Shown here one piece after another: positions 35,297 to 44,554 of a stretch of 64,000 nt of DNA. Both the position numbers and the translations under genes were made by a program. Source of the stretch: Arthrobacter sp. NEB 688 (GTDB lineage: Bacteria > Actinomycetota > Actinomycetes > Actinomycetales > Dermatophilaceae); the NCBI RefSeq assembly GCF_013201035.1, contig NZ_CP053707.1, forward strand, positions 1,426,001 to 1,490,000. Reading direction: 5' to 3'. The notes below the pieces were generated by a model. It was not told the origin of the DNA and did not search any database. It saw nothing but the letters and a program-made list of their open reading frames with translations. Each line of letters begins with the position of its first letter. Position 1 is the stretch's first letter.

Positions 35297-36625
35297 GTGA
35301 CCGACTCCACCCCCGCCCCCTCCGCCGCTGACGAGGCCCCCGCCTCCGCCGCCCTCCTCGCCCGGGCGCGCGCCGTCACCCCCGGCGGCGTCAACAGCCC
35401 GGTCCGCGCCTTCCGCTCCGTCGGTGGCACGCCCCGCTTCATGGTCCGCGGCGAGGGACCGCTCCTCACCGATGCCGACGGCCACGAGTACGTCGACCTC
35501 GTCGGCAGCTGGGGCCCGATGATCCTCGGCCACGCGCACCCGGCCGTGCTCGACGCCGTCCACACCGCCGCCTCGCGCGGCACGTCCTTCGGCACACCGA
35601 GCGAGAACGAGGTCGCGCTCGCCGAGGAGATCGTCGCCCGCGTCGACCCCGTCGAGCGGGTCCGCCTCGTGAGCAGCGGCACCGAGGCGACGATGAGCGC
35701 CATCCGCCTGGCCCGCGGCTTCACCGGCCGCGCGCTCGTCGTCAAGTTCGCCGGGCACTACCACGGCCACGTCGACTCCCTCCTCGTCGCGGCGGGCTCG
35801 GGCGTCGCCACCCTCGCGCTGCCCGACTCCGCCGGCGTCCCCGCGTCGGTGGCCGCCGAGACGGTCGTCCTGCCCTACAACGACGTCGCCGCGCTCGAGG
35901 CGCTCTTCGCGGCCCGCGGCGACGAGGTCGCGTGCGTCATCACCGAGGCCGCGGCCGGCAACATGGGCGTCGTCGCGCCGCAGCCCGGGTTCACCGAGGC
36001 CCTGCGCCGGGTCACCGCCGCGCACGGCGCGCTGCTCGTCTCGGACGAGGTGATGACCGGCTTCCGGTGCAGCCGCGCCGGCTGGTGGGGCCACGAGGGC
36101 CTCGACCTCGCCCCGGACCTGCTGACCTTCGGCAAGGTGATGGGCGGAGGCTTCCCCGCCGCGGCGTTCGGCGGCCGCGCCGACGTCATGGCCCTCCTCG
36201 CACCCGACGGGCCGGTCTACCAGGCCGGCACCCTGAGCGGGAACCCCGTCGCGACCGCCGCCGGCCTCGCGACCCTCCAGCACTGCGACGACGCCGTCTA
36301 CGCCCGCCTCGACGAGGTGTCGCGCGCCATCAGCACGGCGGCGTCGGAGGCCCTCTCGGCCGCCGGTGTCGCGCACCACGTCCAGTACGCGTCGTCGATG
36401 TTCTCCGTCTTCTTCCGCGACGGCGAGGTGCGCGACTACGACGACGCCCGCGACCAGGACACCGCCGCGTTCGGCCGCTTCTTCCACGCGATGCTCTCGG
36501 CCGGCGTCTACCTCCCGCCGAGCGCCTACGAGTGCTGGTTCGTCTCGGCCTCGCACGACGACGCGGCCGTCCAGCGCGTCCTCGACGCACTGCCCGGTGC
36601 CGCCGCCGCGGCGGCCGCCGGCTGA
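35297..36625 (+). CDS. hemL: Glutamate-1-semialdehyde 2,1-aminomutase
   Basis: 442 residues with a GTG start. A fold-type I PLP enzyme making 5-aminolevulinate. PLP would bind Lys280 in [12 protein letters not shown]. The signature N-terminus [12 protein letters not shown] and the stretch [17 protein letters not shown] are intact. It completes the C5 route begun by hemA at 27407, although it is placed outside the hem operon beside the cytochrome c maturation genes, as in M. tuberculosis (Rv0524). The C-terminus is Ala-rich. Confidence 0.96.
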   Translation: MTDSTPAPSAADEAPASAALLARARAVTPGGVNSPVRAFRSVGGTPRFMVRGEGPLLTDADGHEYVDLVGSWGPMILGHAHPAVLDAVHTAASRGTSFGTPSENEVALAEEIVARVDPVERVRLVSSGTEATMSAIRLARGFTGRALVVKFAGHYHGHVDSLLVAAGSGVATLALPDSAGVPASVAAETVVLPYNDVAALEALFAARGDEVACVITEAAAGNMGVVAPQPGFTEALRRVTAAHGALLVSDEVMTGFRCSRAGWWGHEGLDLAPDLLTFGKVMGGGFPAAAFGGRADVMALLAPDGPVYQAGTLSGNPVATAAGLATLQHCDDAVYARLDEVSRAISTAASEALSAAGVAHHVQYASSMFSVFFRDGEVRDYDDARDQDTAAFGRFFHAMLSAGVYLPPSAYECWFVSASHDDAAVQRVLDALPGAAAAAAAG

Positions 36626-36698
36626 CCGCCACCCGGGTCGCCGCGGCGGTGTCGAACCCCGTCCGCGGCACTCAGGTGGGTTTGCGACAATCGCGAGC

Positions 36699-37373
36699 AT
36701 GACCCCGACCTCCGGTGGCGCCGTCCCCGCCGAGCCGCAGCGCACGACCGTGCACCTGCTGCGGCACGGCGAGGTGCACAACCCCGGGCAGGTCCTCTAC
36801 GGGCGGCTGCCCGGCTTCCACCTCTCCGAGCTCGGGCGCCACATGGCCGAGCTCGCGGCCGAGCACCTCGCCGACCACGACGTCGTCCACGTCGTCTCCA
36901 GCCCGCTCGAGCGGGCGCAGGAGACGGCGGCCCCGATCGCGGCCGGCCACGACCTCACGGTCACGCTCGACGAGCGGGTGCTCGAGGCCGGCAACGCGTT
37001 CGAGGGCCTGCCGGTCGCCGGCGGCCAGGGGCTGCTGCGCCACCCGCGCCTGTGGACGAAGATGCTCAACCCGCTGCGTCCGTCGTGGGGCGAGCCCTAC
37101 GGCGAGATCGTCGACCGGATGCGTGCCGCCATCGTCGACGCCCGGGCCGCCGCCCGCGGCCACGAGGCGGTCATCGTCAGCCACCAGGCGCCGATCTGGA
37201 TGATCCGGCTCGCCACCGAAGGACGCCCCCTCGTGCACAACCCCGCCCGCCGCGAGTGTTCCCTCGCGAGCCTCACCTCGCTGACCTTCCTCGGCGACGA
37301 GCTGCTCTCGCTCTCGTACGCCGAGCCCGCGGCCCAGCTGCTGCCGCGCGCGCAGAAGGGGGCCGGCGCATGA
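36699..37373 (+). CDS. Histidine phosphatase (phosphoglycerate-mutase-like) family protein
   Basis: 224 residues. The catalytic LLRHGEVHN motif lies near residues 20-28, SSPLERAQETA follows, and the second catalytic histidine is in VIVSHQAPIW. The substrate is unknown. The gene stands first in a chain with tlpA, ccdA, resB and ccsB, joined by 4-bp overlaps, as Rv0525 does in M. tuberculosis. Confidence 0.92.
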   Translation: MTPTSGGAVPAEPQRTTVHLLRHGEVHNPGQVLYGRLPGFHLSELGRHMAELAAEHLADHDVVHVVSSPLERAQETAAPIAAGHDLTVTLDERVLEAGNAFEGLPVAGGQGLLRHPRLWTKMLNPLRPSWGEPYGEIVDRMRAAIVDARAAARGHEAVIVSHQAPIWMIRLATEGRPLVHNPARRECSLASLTSLTFLGDELLSLSYAEPAAQLLPRAQKGAGA

Positions 37374-37969
37374 GCCGGACGCCCTCCCGCCGGGCCGCGC
37401 TCGGCGCCGCGGCCCTCGTCGCGCTCGCCCTCGCCGGCTGCGGCAGCGACCCCAACTCGGTTGCGGCGCAGGCGAAGGCCGGCGACCAGAAGGGGTACAT
37501 CAGCGGCGACGGCGCCGTCGAGACCATCCCGGCCGCCGACCGCCAAGAGCCGGTGACGATGCAGGGCACCCTGCTCGACGGCACCCCGTGGGACATCACC
37601 TCGACCCGCGGGCAGGTGCTCGTCCTCAACGTCTGGGGCTCGTGGTGCGCCCCGTGCGTCGCCGAGGCGCCCGACCTCCAGAAGGCCTGGGAGCAGCAGC
37701 AGGCCAAGAAGGCGCCCGTGCAGTTCATGGGCATCGACTTCCGCGAGGAGGCCGAGCGCGGCGCGGCGTTCGTCGACAAGGCGGGCATCACCTACCCGAG
37801 CCTCAGCGACAAGCCGGGCCTGCTCATCCTGCGCCTCCAGGGCAAGGCCCCGACGACGCCGAGCACCCTCGTCCTCGACCGCGAGGGACGCATCGCCGCC
37901 CGGGTCAACGGCCCCGTCGACGCCACGACCCTCACCGGCCTCGTCGACGACGTGGTCGCGGAGAAGTGA
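37370..37969 (+). CDS. TlpA/ResA-like thiol-disulfide lipoprotein
   Basis: 199 residues. A signal peptide ends in an LAGC lipobox with Cys24. A thioredoxin fold has the active-site CAPC at Cys93 and Cys96 in VWGSWCAPCVAEAP, and the cis-Pro region TTPSTLVLD. It would keep the apocytochrome c haem-binding cysteines reduced on the outer face of the membrane, drawing electrons from CcdA, whose gene overlaps it by 4 bp. Confidence 0.93.
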   Translation: MSRTPSRRAALGAAALVALALAGCGSDPNSVAAQAKAGDQKGYISGDGAVETIPAADRQEPVTMQGTLLDGTPWDITSTRGQVLVLNVWGSWCAPCVAEAPDLQKAWEQQQAKKAPVQFMGIDFREEAERGAAFVDKAGITYPSLSDKPGLLILRLQGKAPTTPSTLVLDREGRIAARVNGPVDATTLTGLVDDVVAEK

Positions 37970-38727
37970 CCGCCGGCCTCGTCGCCGCCACCGGCGACAC
38001 CGTGACGAGCGGGGCGCTCCCGCTCGCGGTCGGTGTCGCCGCGCTCGCCGGGCTCGTCTCGTTCGCGAGCCCCTGCGTGCTGCCGCTCGTCCCCGGCTTC
38101 CTCGGCTACGTCACCGGGCTGACCGGTGAGTCGGCCGCCGACCGCTCGCGCGGGCGCACCCTCGCCGGGGCGCTGCTGTTCGTCGTCGGCTTCACCGTCG
38201 TCTTCGTCCTCGGGTCGATCTTCGTCACCGGTGTCGGCAGCGTCCTCGTCGAGCACCGCGAGGTGCTGCTGCGGGTGGGTGGGGCGGTCGTCGTGCTCAT
38301 GGGGCTGGTGTTCGTCGGCCTCGGCAGCCAGCGCGAGGTGCGCATCCACTGGCGGCCGCGGGCCGGTCTGCTCGGGGCGCCCGTGCTCGGCGCCGTGTTC
38401 GCGCTCGGCTGGGCGCCGTGCACCGGCCCGACCCTCGCCGCCGTCCTCGTGATGGCCACCGCGTCCGGCGACGCCCAGGTCACCCGCGGGGTCACGCTCG
38501 CGCTCGCCTACGGGCTCGGGCTGGGCCTGCCGTTCCTGCTCGTCGCGGCCGGGCTCGACCGCGCCGGCCGCGCGTCCGCCTGGCTGCGCCGGCACATGCG
38601 CACCATCCAGCTCCTCGGCGGCGTCCTGCTCGTCGTCGTCGGGCTGCTCATGCTCACCGGCGTCTGGGAGACGATGAACACCTGGGTGCAGACCGAGCTC
38701 GTCTCCGGCTTCGAGGTGTCCCTGTGA
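37966..38727 (+). CDS. ccdA: Cytochrome c biogenesis protein CcdA
   Basis: 253 residues with six membrane segments and a GTG start. The redox cysteines are Cys37 in SFASPCVLPLVPG and Cys152 in GWAPCTGPT, as in the CcdA/DsbD-beta family. It carries electrons from cytosolic thioredoxin to the TlpA-like protein encoded just before it. It overlaps tlpA and resB by 4 bp each. Confidence 0.95.
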   Translation: MTAGLVAATGDTVTSGALPLAVGVAALAGLVSFASPCVLPLVPGFLGYVTGLTGESAADRSRGRTLAGALLFVVGFTVVFVLGSIFVTGVGSVLVEHREVLLRVGGAVVVLMGLVFVGLGSQREVRIHWRPRAGLLGAPVLGAVFALGWAPCTGPTLAAVLVMATASGDAQVTRGVTLALAYGLGLGLPFLLVAAGLDRAGRASAWLRRHMRTIQLLGGVLLVVVGLLMLTGVWETMNTWVQTELVSGFEVSL

Positions 38728-40328
38728 GCACGACCGACGACCGCCCGACGACCGAGGCCGCCGCCGGGTCCGGCACGCCCCCGAGGACGCCGGTCGCGCA
38801 GCCGCGCCTCGGCGCCGTCGGCTGGCTGCGCTTCCTCTGGCGGCAGCTGACGAGCATGCGCACCGCGCTGTTCCTGCTGCTCCTGCTCTCGGTCGCGGCC
38901 ATCCCCGGCTCGACCTTCCCGCAGCGCTCCATCGACGCCGCGCGCACGACGCAGTTCATCACCGACCACCCGACCGCCGGTCCGATCCTCGACAAGCTGG
39001 GGTTCTTCGCGGTCTACGCGTCGCCGTGGTTCGCGGCCATCTACCTGCTCCTGTTCGTCTCGCTCATCGGGTGCGTCGCGCCCCGCAGCCGCATCCACTG
39101 GCACCAGCTGCGCTCGCGGCCGCCGCGGGCACCGCGCCGGCTCGAGCGCCTCGCCGCGCACACCGAGGAGGTCGTCGACGGGACGCCCGACGAGGTGCGC
39201 GAGCGGCTGCGCGGCGTCCTGCGCTCGAAGCGCTACCGGGTGCACGCCCACGACGACACCTCGCTGTCGGCCGAGAAGGGCTACCTCAAGGAGACCGGCA
39301 ACCTCGTCTTCCACCTCGCGCTCATCGGCGTCCTCGTCGGCGTCGCGTGGGGCCACCTGCTCGGGTGGAAGGGCGACGTCATCGTCCCGGTCGGCGACAC
39401 CTTCGCCAACAGCCTCTCGTCGTACGACACCTTCAGCCCCGGCCCGTGGGTCGACGTCAACGACCTCTCGCCGTACTCGATCCGCCTGGACCGGCTCGAC
39501 GTGAAGTTCGAGACCGAGGACACCGGGCGCGGGCAGTTCGGGATGCCGCGCGACTTCCGGGCGTACACGACCTTCACGACGCCGGAGGGTCGCACCGAGG
39601 CGCGCGAGATCGCGGTCAACCACCCGCTCGAGACCGGCGGCGGCAGCGTCTTCCTCCTCGGCAACGGCTACGCCCCGAAGGTGACCGTGCGCAACGCCGC
39701 CGGCAAGGCCATCTACACCTCGGCGACGCCGTTCCTCCCGCAGGACAACAACTACACGTCGGTCGGCGCCATCAAGGTGCCCGGGGCGCAGCCCGACGAG
39801 CTCGGCTTCACGGGGCTGTTCCTGCCGACCGGTGTCATCGACTCCGAGCGCGGGCCGCACTCCACCTTCCCCGACACCCTCGACCCGCAGCTGGCACTCA
39901 GCGGGTTCTCCGGGACGCTGTTCCCCGGCGGTGGCCCGCAGTCGGTCTACACGCTCGACGTGTCCAAGATGAAGCCGCTGCCCGGCAAGGACGGCGCCGA
40001 CCAGCTGCGCATCCTCCTGCGGCCCGGCCAGACCTACGAGCTGCCCGAGGGGCGCGGCTCCATCACCTTCGACGGGGTCGAGCGCTTCGCCGGCCTCTCG
40101 ATCCGCACCGACCCCGGCAAGACCCTCACCCTCGTCTCGGCGCTGCTCGCGCTCGCCGGGCTCGTCCTCAGCCTCGTCGTCCGGCGCCGCCGGGTCTTCG
40201 TCCGGGTTCGCCCCGAGGAGGGCACGGGTCGTACCGTGGTCTCCGTCGGCGGCCTGGCCAAGGACGACGACGAGGGGATGGCCGACGAGGTCGCCGCCGT
40301 CCTCACCGCACCCGGAGGAACCCGATGA
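38724..40328 (+). CDS. resB: Cytochrome c biogenesis protein ResB
   Basis: 534 residues with a GTG start. Three membrane segments lie in the N-terminal third (LTSMRTALFLLLLLSVAAIPGSTFPQ in parts, then two more) and one near the C-terminus, with a large extracytoplasmic domain of about 300 residues between. ResB with CcsB/ResC forms the System II haem-lyase complex that joins haem to apocytochrome c. The acidic cytosolic tail is clade-specific. Confidence 0.95.
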   Translation: MSTTDDRPTTEAAAGSGTPPRTPVAQPRLGAVGWLRFLWRQLTSMRTALFLLLLLSVAAIPGSTFPQRSIDAARTTQFITDHPTAGPILDKLGFFAVYASPWFAAIYLLLFVSLIGCVAPRSRIHWHQLRSRPPRAPRRLERLAAHTEEVVDGTPDEVRERLRGVLRSKRYRVHAHDDTSLSAEKGYLKETGNLVFHLALIGVLVGVAWGHLLGWKGDVIVPVGDTFANSLSSYDTFSPGPWVDVNDLSPYSIRLDRLDVKFETEDTGRGQFGMPRDFRAYTTFTTPEGRTEAREIAVNHPLETGGGSVFLLGNGYAPKVTVRNAAGKAIYTSATPFLPQDNNYTSVGAIKVPGAQPDELGFTGLFLPTGVIDSERGPHSTFPDTLDPQLALSGFSGTLFPGGGPQSVYTLDVSKMKPLPGKDGADQLRILLRPGQTYELPEGRGSITFDGVERFAGLSIRTDPGKTLTLVSALLALAGLVLSLVVRRRRVFVRVRPEEGTGRTVVSVGGLAKDDDEGMADEVAAVLTAPGGTR

Positions 40329-41308
40329 CCGACCTGACGCTCGCGCAGCTGTCGAACCTGTCCGTCTACTCGGCGATGGCCGTCCTGACCCTCGCGATGC
40401 TCGCGCACGGTCTGTACCTGGCCCGCGTCGTGCCGGCCCGCGAGGCCGCGGTCGAGGCGCCCGAGCGCGAGCTCGTCGCGGCCGGCGGCGGGTCCGCACC
40501 GGCCGGTGGCGCGCCCGCCGTCCCCAGCGAGAAGGCCGACGAGCCGGCCGGCGCGCGCAAGGCCGCCGGCATCGGGCACTCGCTGACCGTCCTCGGCACG
40601 CTGCTCGTCGTCGCCGGCGTCGTGCTGCGCGCCCTCGAGGTGCACCGCTGGCCGCTCGGCAACATGTACGAGTTCGCCATCGTCGGGGCGATGTTCACGC
40701 TGCTCGCCTATGTCGCGTGGTCGACCCGCCGCGACCTGCGCTGGCTCGGGGTCTTCGTCACCGGCCCGGTGCTGCTCGTCCTCGGCGCCGCCATCACCGT
40801 CTGGTACACCGACGCCTCCGAGCTCATGCCGTCGCTGCGCTCGGTGTGGCTGGCCATCCACGTCACCGTCGCGACGATGTCGGTCGCGGTGTTCACGATC
40901 GGCGCCTCGCTCGGCATCCTCTACCTCATCCAGGACCGGCTCGAGGCGCGCGAGGGCGGGGCCACCGGCCGGGCGGCCTTCATGCGGCGCCTGCCGTCGG
41001 CCAAGGGGCTGGAGCGGCTGACGTACGCGACGCACATCGTCGCCTTCCCGATGTGGACCTTCACCGTCATCGCCGGCGCCATCTGGGCCCGCCAGGCGTG
41101 GGGGTCGTACTGGAACTGGGACCCCAAGGAGGTCTGGAGCTTCGTCATCTGGACCGTCTACGCGGCCTACCTGCACGCCCGCGCCACGACCGGCTGGAAG
41201 CGCCAGAACGCCGTCTGGATCTCGCTCGCCGGCTTCGTCTGCGTGCTGCTCAACTTCGCCGTGGTCAACGTCTTCTTCGTCGGCCAGCACTCCTACTCGG
41301 GCATGTGA
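40325..41308 (+). CDS. ccsB: Cytochrome c biogenesis protein CcsB (ResC)
   Basis: 327 residues and about eight membrane segments. The haem-handling tryptophan-rich motif is seen as WGSYWNWDPKEVWSF, with conserved histidines before and after it. It exports haem and, with ResB, attaches it to cytochrome c. It is the last of the overlapping chain. A Gly/Ala/Pro-rich insert follows the first membrane segment. Confidence 0.96.
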   Translation: MTDLTLAQLSNLSVYSAMAVLTLAMLAHGLYLARVVPAREAAVEAPERELVAAGGGSAPAGGAPAVPSEKADEPAGARKAAGIGHSLTVLGTLLVVAGVVLRALEVHRWPLGNMYEFAIVGAMFTLLAYVAWSTRRDLRWLGVFVTGPVLLVLGAAITVWYTDASELMPSLRSVWLAIHVTVATMSVAVFTIGASLGILYLIQDRLEAREGGATGRAAFMRRLPSAKGLERLTYATHIVAFPMWTFTVIAGAIWARQAWGSYWNWDPKEVWSFVIWTVYAAYLHARATTGWKRQNAVWISLAGFVCVLLNFAVVNVFFVGQHSYSGM

Positions 41309-41321
41309 GGGATCCCGCTCG

Positions 41322-41696
41322 ATGAACGCCTTCCTGCGCTACACCGTCCTGCGCGTGCTCATCTTCTTCGGCTGCGTCCTGGCCCTGTGGCTGGCCGGTC
41401 TGCGCTCGGAGGAGCAGCTGCTGCTCCTCGTCGTCCTCTCGGCGCTGCTGTCGATGGCCATCTCGTACGTCGCGCTGCGCCGCTTCCGCCAGGACTACTC
41501 CGCGCAGCTGTCCGACACCATCGAGCGCCGGGCGGCGGTCCGTCGTGAGAAGGGTGGCGACCGGCGCACCGACGAGCAGGCCGAGGACGAGGAGGTCACG
41601 GTCCGCCCGTCGACGTCCGGCTCGTCCGCCGGGTCGGCGGCTGCGTCGACCGACGGCGCCACGGCCGGTCGGCCCGAGGACGACGACTTCCGCTGA
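41322..41696 (+). CDS. DUF4229 membrane protein
   Basis: 124 residues. Two membrane segments (about 7-25 and 30-50) are followed by an Arg-rich helix and a charged Ser/Asp/Gly-rich tail ending in DDDFR. It matches the actinobacterial DUF4229 family often found after ccsB. Function is unknown. It starts 13 bp after ccsB and is the end of that operon. Confidence 0.82.
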   Translation: MNAFLRYTVLRVLIFFGCVLALWLAGLRSEEQLLLLVVLSALLSMAISYVALRRFRQDYSAQLSDTIERRAAVRREKGGDRRTDEQAEDEEVTVRPSTSGSSAGSAAASTDGATAGRPEDDDFR

Positions 41697-41710
41697 CTCC
41701 CGGCTCACCC

Positions 41711-42076
41711 GGGTCGAGGTGAAACCCGACCTCGTCGTGGTCGACTTCCACCTCGACCGAGGGGCGCGACGGCGGGGAGCATCCGACTGGTTGCGACTTC
41801 CGCCGCCGACACGCCGGCGGGATGGGCGCGTCGAGCAGCAGAACTCGCAATCAGTCGGGATGTAGGTGGGTCGAGGTATCTCGGCATCGCCAGATGGTGG
41901 CCGGATTCCTCGACCGATGCGTCGCCACGTGGGTCGAGGTGAAACCCGACCGTCTCGTGGTCGACTTCCACCTCGACCGAGGGGCGCGACGGCGGGGAGC
42001 ATCCGACTGGTTGCGAGTTCCGCCGCCGACACGCCGCCGGATGCGCGCGTCGAGCAGCAGAACTCGCAATCAGTCG
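41711..42076. repeat. Duplicated 147-bp double-hairpin element
   Basis: Two direct copies, 41711-41857 and 41931-42076, are nearly identical. Each copy has a first hairpin closed by GGTCGAGGTG and CACCTCGACC, and a second with arms GACTGGTTGCGAGTTC and GAACTCGCAATCAGTC around a GC-rich centre. The region between (about 41868-41915) holds a third, diverged GGTCGAGG/CCTCGACC pair. The array fills the 417-bp gap between the convergent DUF4229 and menA genes. No gene is supported there. Confidence 0.88.
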
Positions 42077-42113
42077 AGGTCTGTGGGGCGGGGGCGCGGC
42101 TGTGGGGTCTCGG

Positions 42114-42998
42114 TCAGGCGAGGGTGCGACCGAGGGCCACGCCGACGAGGACGAGGACCGCGTAGGCCACCTCGTAGAGCCCGGTCGCGGCGAGCACCGG
42201 GATGAGCCCGGGCCCGGTCGTGCCGGCGCGCACGACCCGCACCCCGCGCCACGCGACGCCGAGCGCGAGCAGGCCGAGCAGCGCCCACGGCTGCCACAGC
42301 GCCATGACGACCAGGGCCAGCACCGACACCCCGACGAGCGCGCCGTAGAACATCCGGGTGCGGGCGTCGCCGAGCCGCACCGCGAGGGTCCGCTTGCCGT
42401 GCTCGACGTCGGTCGGGATGTCGCGCAGGTTGTTCGCCACGAGGATGCCCGAGGCGATGGCCCCGACGCCGACGGCGCCCGCGACCCCGAACCACGAGAT
42501 GGCCCCGGCCTGCGTGTACTCGGTGCCGAGCGTCGCCATGAGGCCGAAGAACACGAAGACGTAGACCTCGCCGAGGCCGCGGTAGCCGTAGGGGTTGTCG
42601 CCCCCGGTGTAGCGCCACGCGGCGAGCACGGCCAGCGCCCCGAGCGGGAGCATCAGCCAGGCCTGCGAGAGCGCGACGAGCGCCAGCCCGACGACGCCGG
42701 CGGCGCCGAAGGAGAGGAAGGCCGCGATCTTGACGTGGCGCGGGTCGGCGATCCGCTGGCCGACGAGGCGGACCGGCCCGCTGCGCACCTCGTCGGTGCC
42801 GCGGACGCCGTCGGAGTAGTCGTTGGCGTAGTTGACGCCGACCTGCAGCGAGAGGGCGACGAGCAGGGCGAGCAGCGCGAGGCCGGCGTCCGCCTCGCCG
42901 ACGCGCAGGGCGGCGGCGGTGCCGAGGACGACGGGGGCGACGGCGGCGGGCAGGGTGCGCGGGCGGGCGCCCGCCACCCACTGGGCGAGAGTGGCCAT
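42114..42998 (-). CDS. menA: 1,4-dihydroxy-2-naphthoate polyprenyltransferase
   Basis: 294 residues with about eight or nine membrane segments, from the ATG at 42998. The UbiA-family motif is present as NYANDYSDGVRGTD, with the second aspartate motif NNLRDIPTDVEHGKRT. It prenylates DHNA to demethylmenaquinone in the membrane. menG at 60881 would methylate the product. It lies 7 bp downstream of the PLDc_N gene and in one unit with menE. Confidence 0.95.
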   Translation of the reverse strand: MATLAQWVAGARPRTLPAAVAPVVLGTAAALRVGEADAGLALLALLVALSLQVGVNYANDYSDGVRGTDEVRSGPVRLVGQRIADPRHVKIAAFLSFGAAGVVGLALVALSQAWLMLPLGALAVLAAWRYTGGDNPYGYRGLGEVYVFVFFGLMATLGTEYTQAGAISWFGVAGAVGVGAIASGILVANNLRDIPTDVEHGKRTLAVRLGDARTRMFYGALVGVSVLALVVMALWQPWALLGLLALGVAWRGVRVVRAGTTGPGLIPVLAATGLYEVAYAVLVLVGVALGRTLA

Positions 42999-43005
42999 CG
43001 GTCGG

Positions 43006-43287
43006 TCAGAGTCCCTTGAGGAAGTCGGGGTCGTCGTCGGGGCCGCGCGGCGGGCGCCGCGTCGGGCCGGGGGTGCCACGGCCGGGCCGACCCGGGCCGA
43101 GGAGCGGACCGGCAGGACGCCCGGCGAGCAGCCAGGCGATCGGCCCGACGAGCGGGAAGAGCAGGATGAGGAGGATCCAGGCGATCTTGGGCAGGTTGCG
43201 GACGGACCCGTCGTCGGTCTGGATGCAGTCGACGAGGGTCCAGACCGTCAGCGCCAGGCTGAGGACGACGGGCAGGAACCGCAGCAC
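43006..43287 (-). CDS. Small PLDc_N (cardiolipin synthase N-terminal-like) membrane protein
   Basis: 93 residues with a GTG start. Two membrane segments contain the PLDc_N signature: VWTLVDCIQTDDGSVRNLPK, then IAWILLILLFPLVGPIAWLL. The remaining 35 residues are Gly/Pro/Arg-rich. Such proteins carry only the membrane anchor of phospholipase-D-type enzymes and have no known activity. It sits between menE and menA, 4 and 7 bp away. Confidence 0.85.
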   Translation of the reverse strand: MLRFLPVVLSLALTVWTLVDCIQTDDGSVRNLPKIAWILLILLFPLVGPIAWLLAGRPAGPLLGPGRPGRGTPGPTRRPPRGPDDDPDFLKGL

Positions 43288-43291
43288 CCCG

Positions 43292-44452
43292 TCATCCTCC
43301 CACGGGGAAGAGAGCGGCCACCGCGGCCCGGTCCGGCTTGCCGGGGCCGCGCAGAGGGAGTGCGGGCGCGGCCGTCACCCGGCGCGGGAGGGCGTGCGCC
43401 GGCAGGTGGGGGCGCAGCAGGTCGCGGACCTCGGCGAGCGACAGCGGGCGCGCGTCCGGCGCCGGGACGACGAGGAGGCTGACCGCCTGGCCCCACTCGG
43501 GGTCGGGGGTGCCGACGACGACGGCCTCGATGACCCCCGGCACGTGCTCGAGCGCGGCCTCCTCGACGATGCGCGGCGCGACCTTGAGCCCGCCGGTCGT
43601 CACGAGGTCGTCGAGCCGGCCGTCGACGTGCAGGCGGCCGTCGTCGTCGAGGTGCCCGGCGTCGTCGGTGCGGTACCAGCGCGAGCCGTCGGGGTCGACC
43701 GCGAAGGCCCGGAAGGTGAGGTCGGGGCGGCCGAGGTAGCCGTGGGCGAGGGTGGCCCCGCCGAGCCGGATGCGCCCGTCGTCGTCGAGCCGGACCTCGA
43801 CGCCGCGCAGCGCCGTGCCGTCGTAGACGCAGCCGCCGCATGTCTCGCTCATCCCGTACGTCGTGAGGATGCGCACGCCGGCGGCCTCGGCCCGCCGGCG
43901 CAGCGCCGGGGGAGTGGCCGCACCCCCGAGGAGGACACCGTGGAGCGACGTGAGCGCCTGTGTCGCAGCGGGGTCGGCGAGCAGACGGACGAGCTGCGTC
44001 GGCACGAGCGAGGTGTAGTGCCGGTGCCGCGGGTCCATCCGGCGCACGGCCGCGGTGAAGGAGTGCGGGGTGAAGCCGTCGCGCAGGTCGGTGGCGACCG
44101 GCTCGGTGTCGGCGTCGAGGCCGCGCAGCAGCACCTGGAGGCCGGCGACGTGGCCGGCGGGCAGGGTGAGCAGCCACTGCCCGGGGCCGCCGAGCCGCTC
44201 GTGGGTGGCCCGGGCGCTGGCGCCGAGCGCGGCGGCCCCGAGCATCGCGAGCTTGGGGGTGCCGGTCGAGCCGGAGGTGCCGACGACGACGGCGAGGTCG
44301 TCGGCGGCGGCCGCGCGGGCGGGCAGCTCGGGGGGCGGGGACCCGGCGACGTAGGGGGCGACGGCGCCGCCACCGGCCAGGGCGCGGCGCAGCCGGGGCA
44401 GGACGGAGACGGCCTCCGCGCCCGCGGGCACCGGCAGCGGCTCGACGTCCAT
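43292..44452 (-). CDS. menE: o-succinylbenzoate--CoA ligase
   Basis: 386 residues from the ATG at 44452. It is an adenylate-forming enzyme with the P-loop VVGTSGSTGTPK, LLGGAATP, TTYGMSETCGG and the hinge/C-terminal motifs WYRTDD, GRLDDLVTTGGLKVAP and GPGKPDR. It is short compared with E. coli MenE, as usual in actinobacteria. It activates o-succinylbenzoate for MenB and starts the reverse-strand unit menE, PLDc_N, menA. Confidence 0.92.
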   Translation of the reverse strand: MDVEPLPVPAGAEAVSVLPRLRRALAGGGAVAPYVAGSPPPELPARAAAADDLAVVVGTSGSTGTPKLAMLGAAALGASARATHERLGGPGQWLLTLPAGHVAGLQVLLRGLDADTEPVATDLRDGFTPHSFTAAVRRMDPRHRHYTSLVPTQLVRLLADPAATQALTSLHGVLLGGAATPPALRRRAEAAGVRILTTYGMSETCGGCVYDGTALRGVEVRLDDDGRIRLGGATLAHGYLGRPDLTFRAFAVDPDGSRWYRTDDAGHLDDDGRLHVDGRLDDLVTTGGLKVAPRIVEEAALEHVPGVIEAVVVGTPDPEWGQAVSLLVVPAPDARPLSLAEVRDLLRPHLPAHALPRRVTAAPALPLRGPGKPDRAAVAALFPVGG

Positions 44453-44554
44453 GCCGTCACGGTACCGAGGCCGCTCGGCGCCGGCCGCCACCGGGCGGGG
44501 GTGGCCATCCGCGGCGATCGGCGGGACCATGGGGGAGCGCGAGGAGGTGCTCCG

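Noticed and set aside
41545-42205. Several short open frames on both strands in the duplicated 147-bp element
   Set aside because: They arise from the repeat, are broken differently in each copy and lack start signals.
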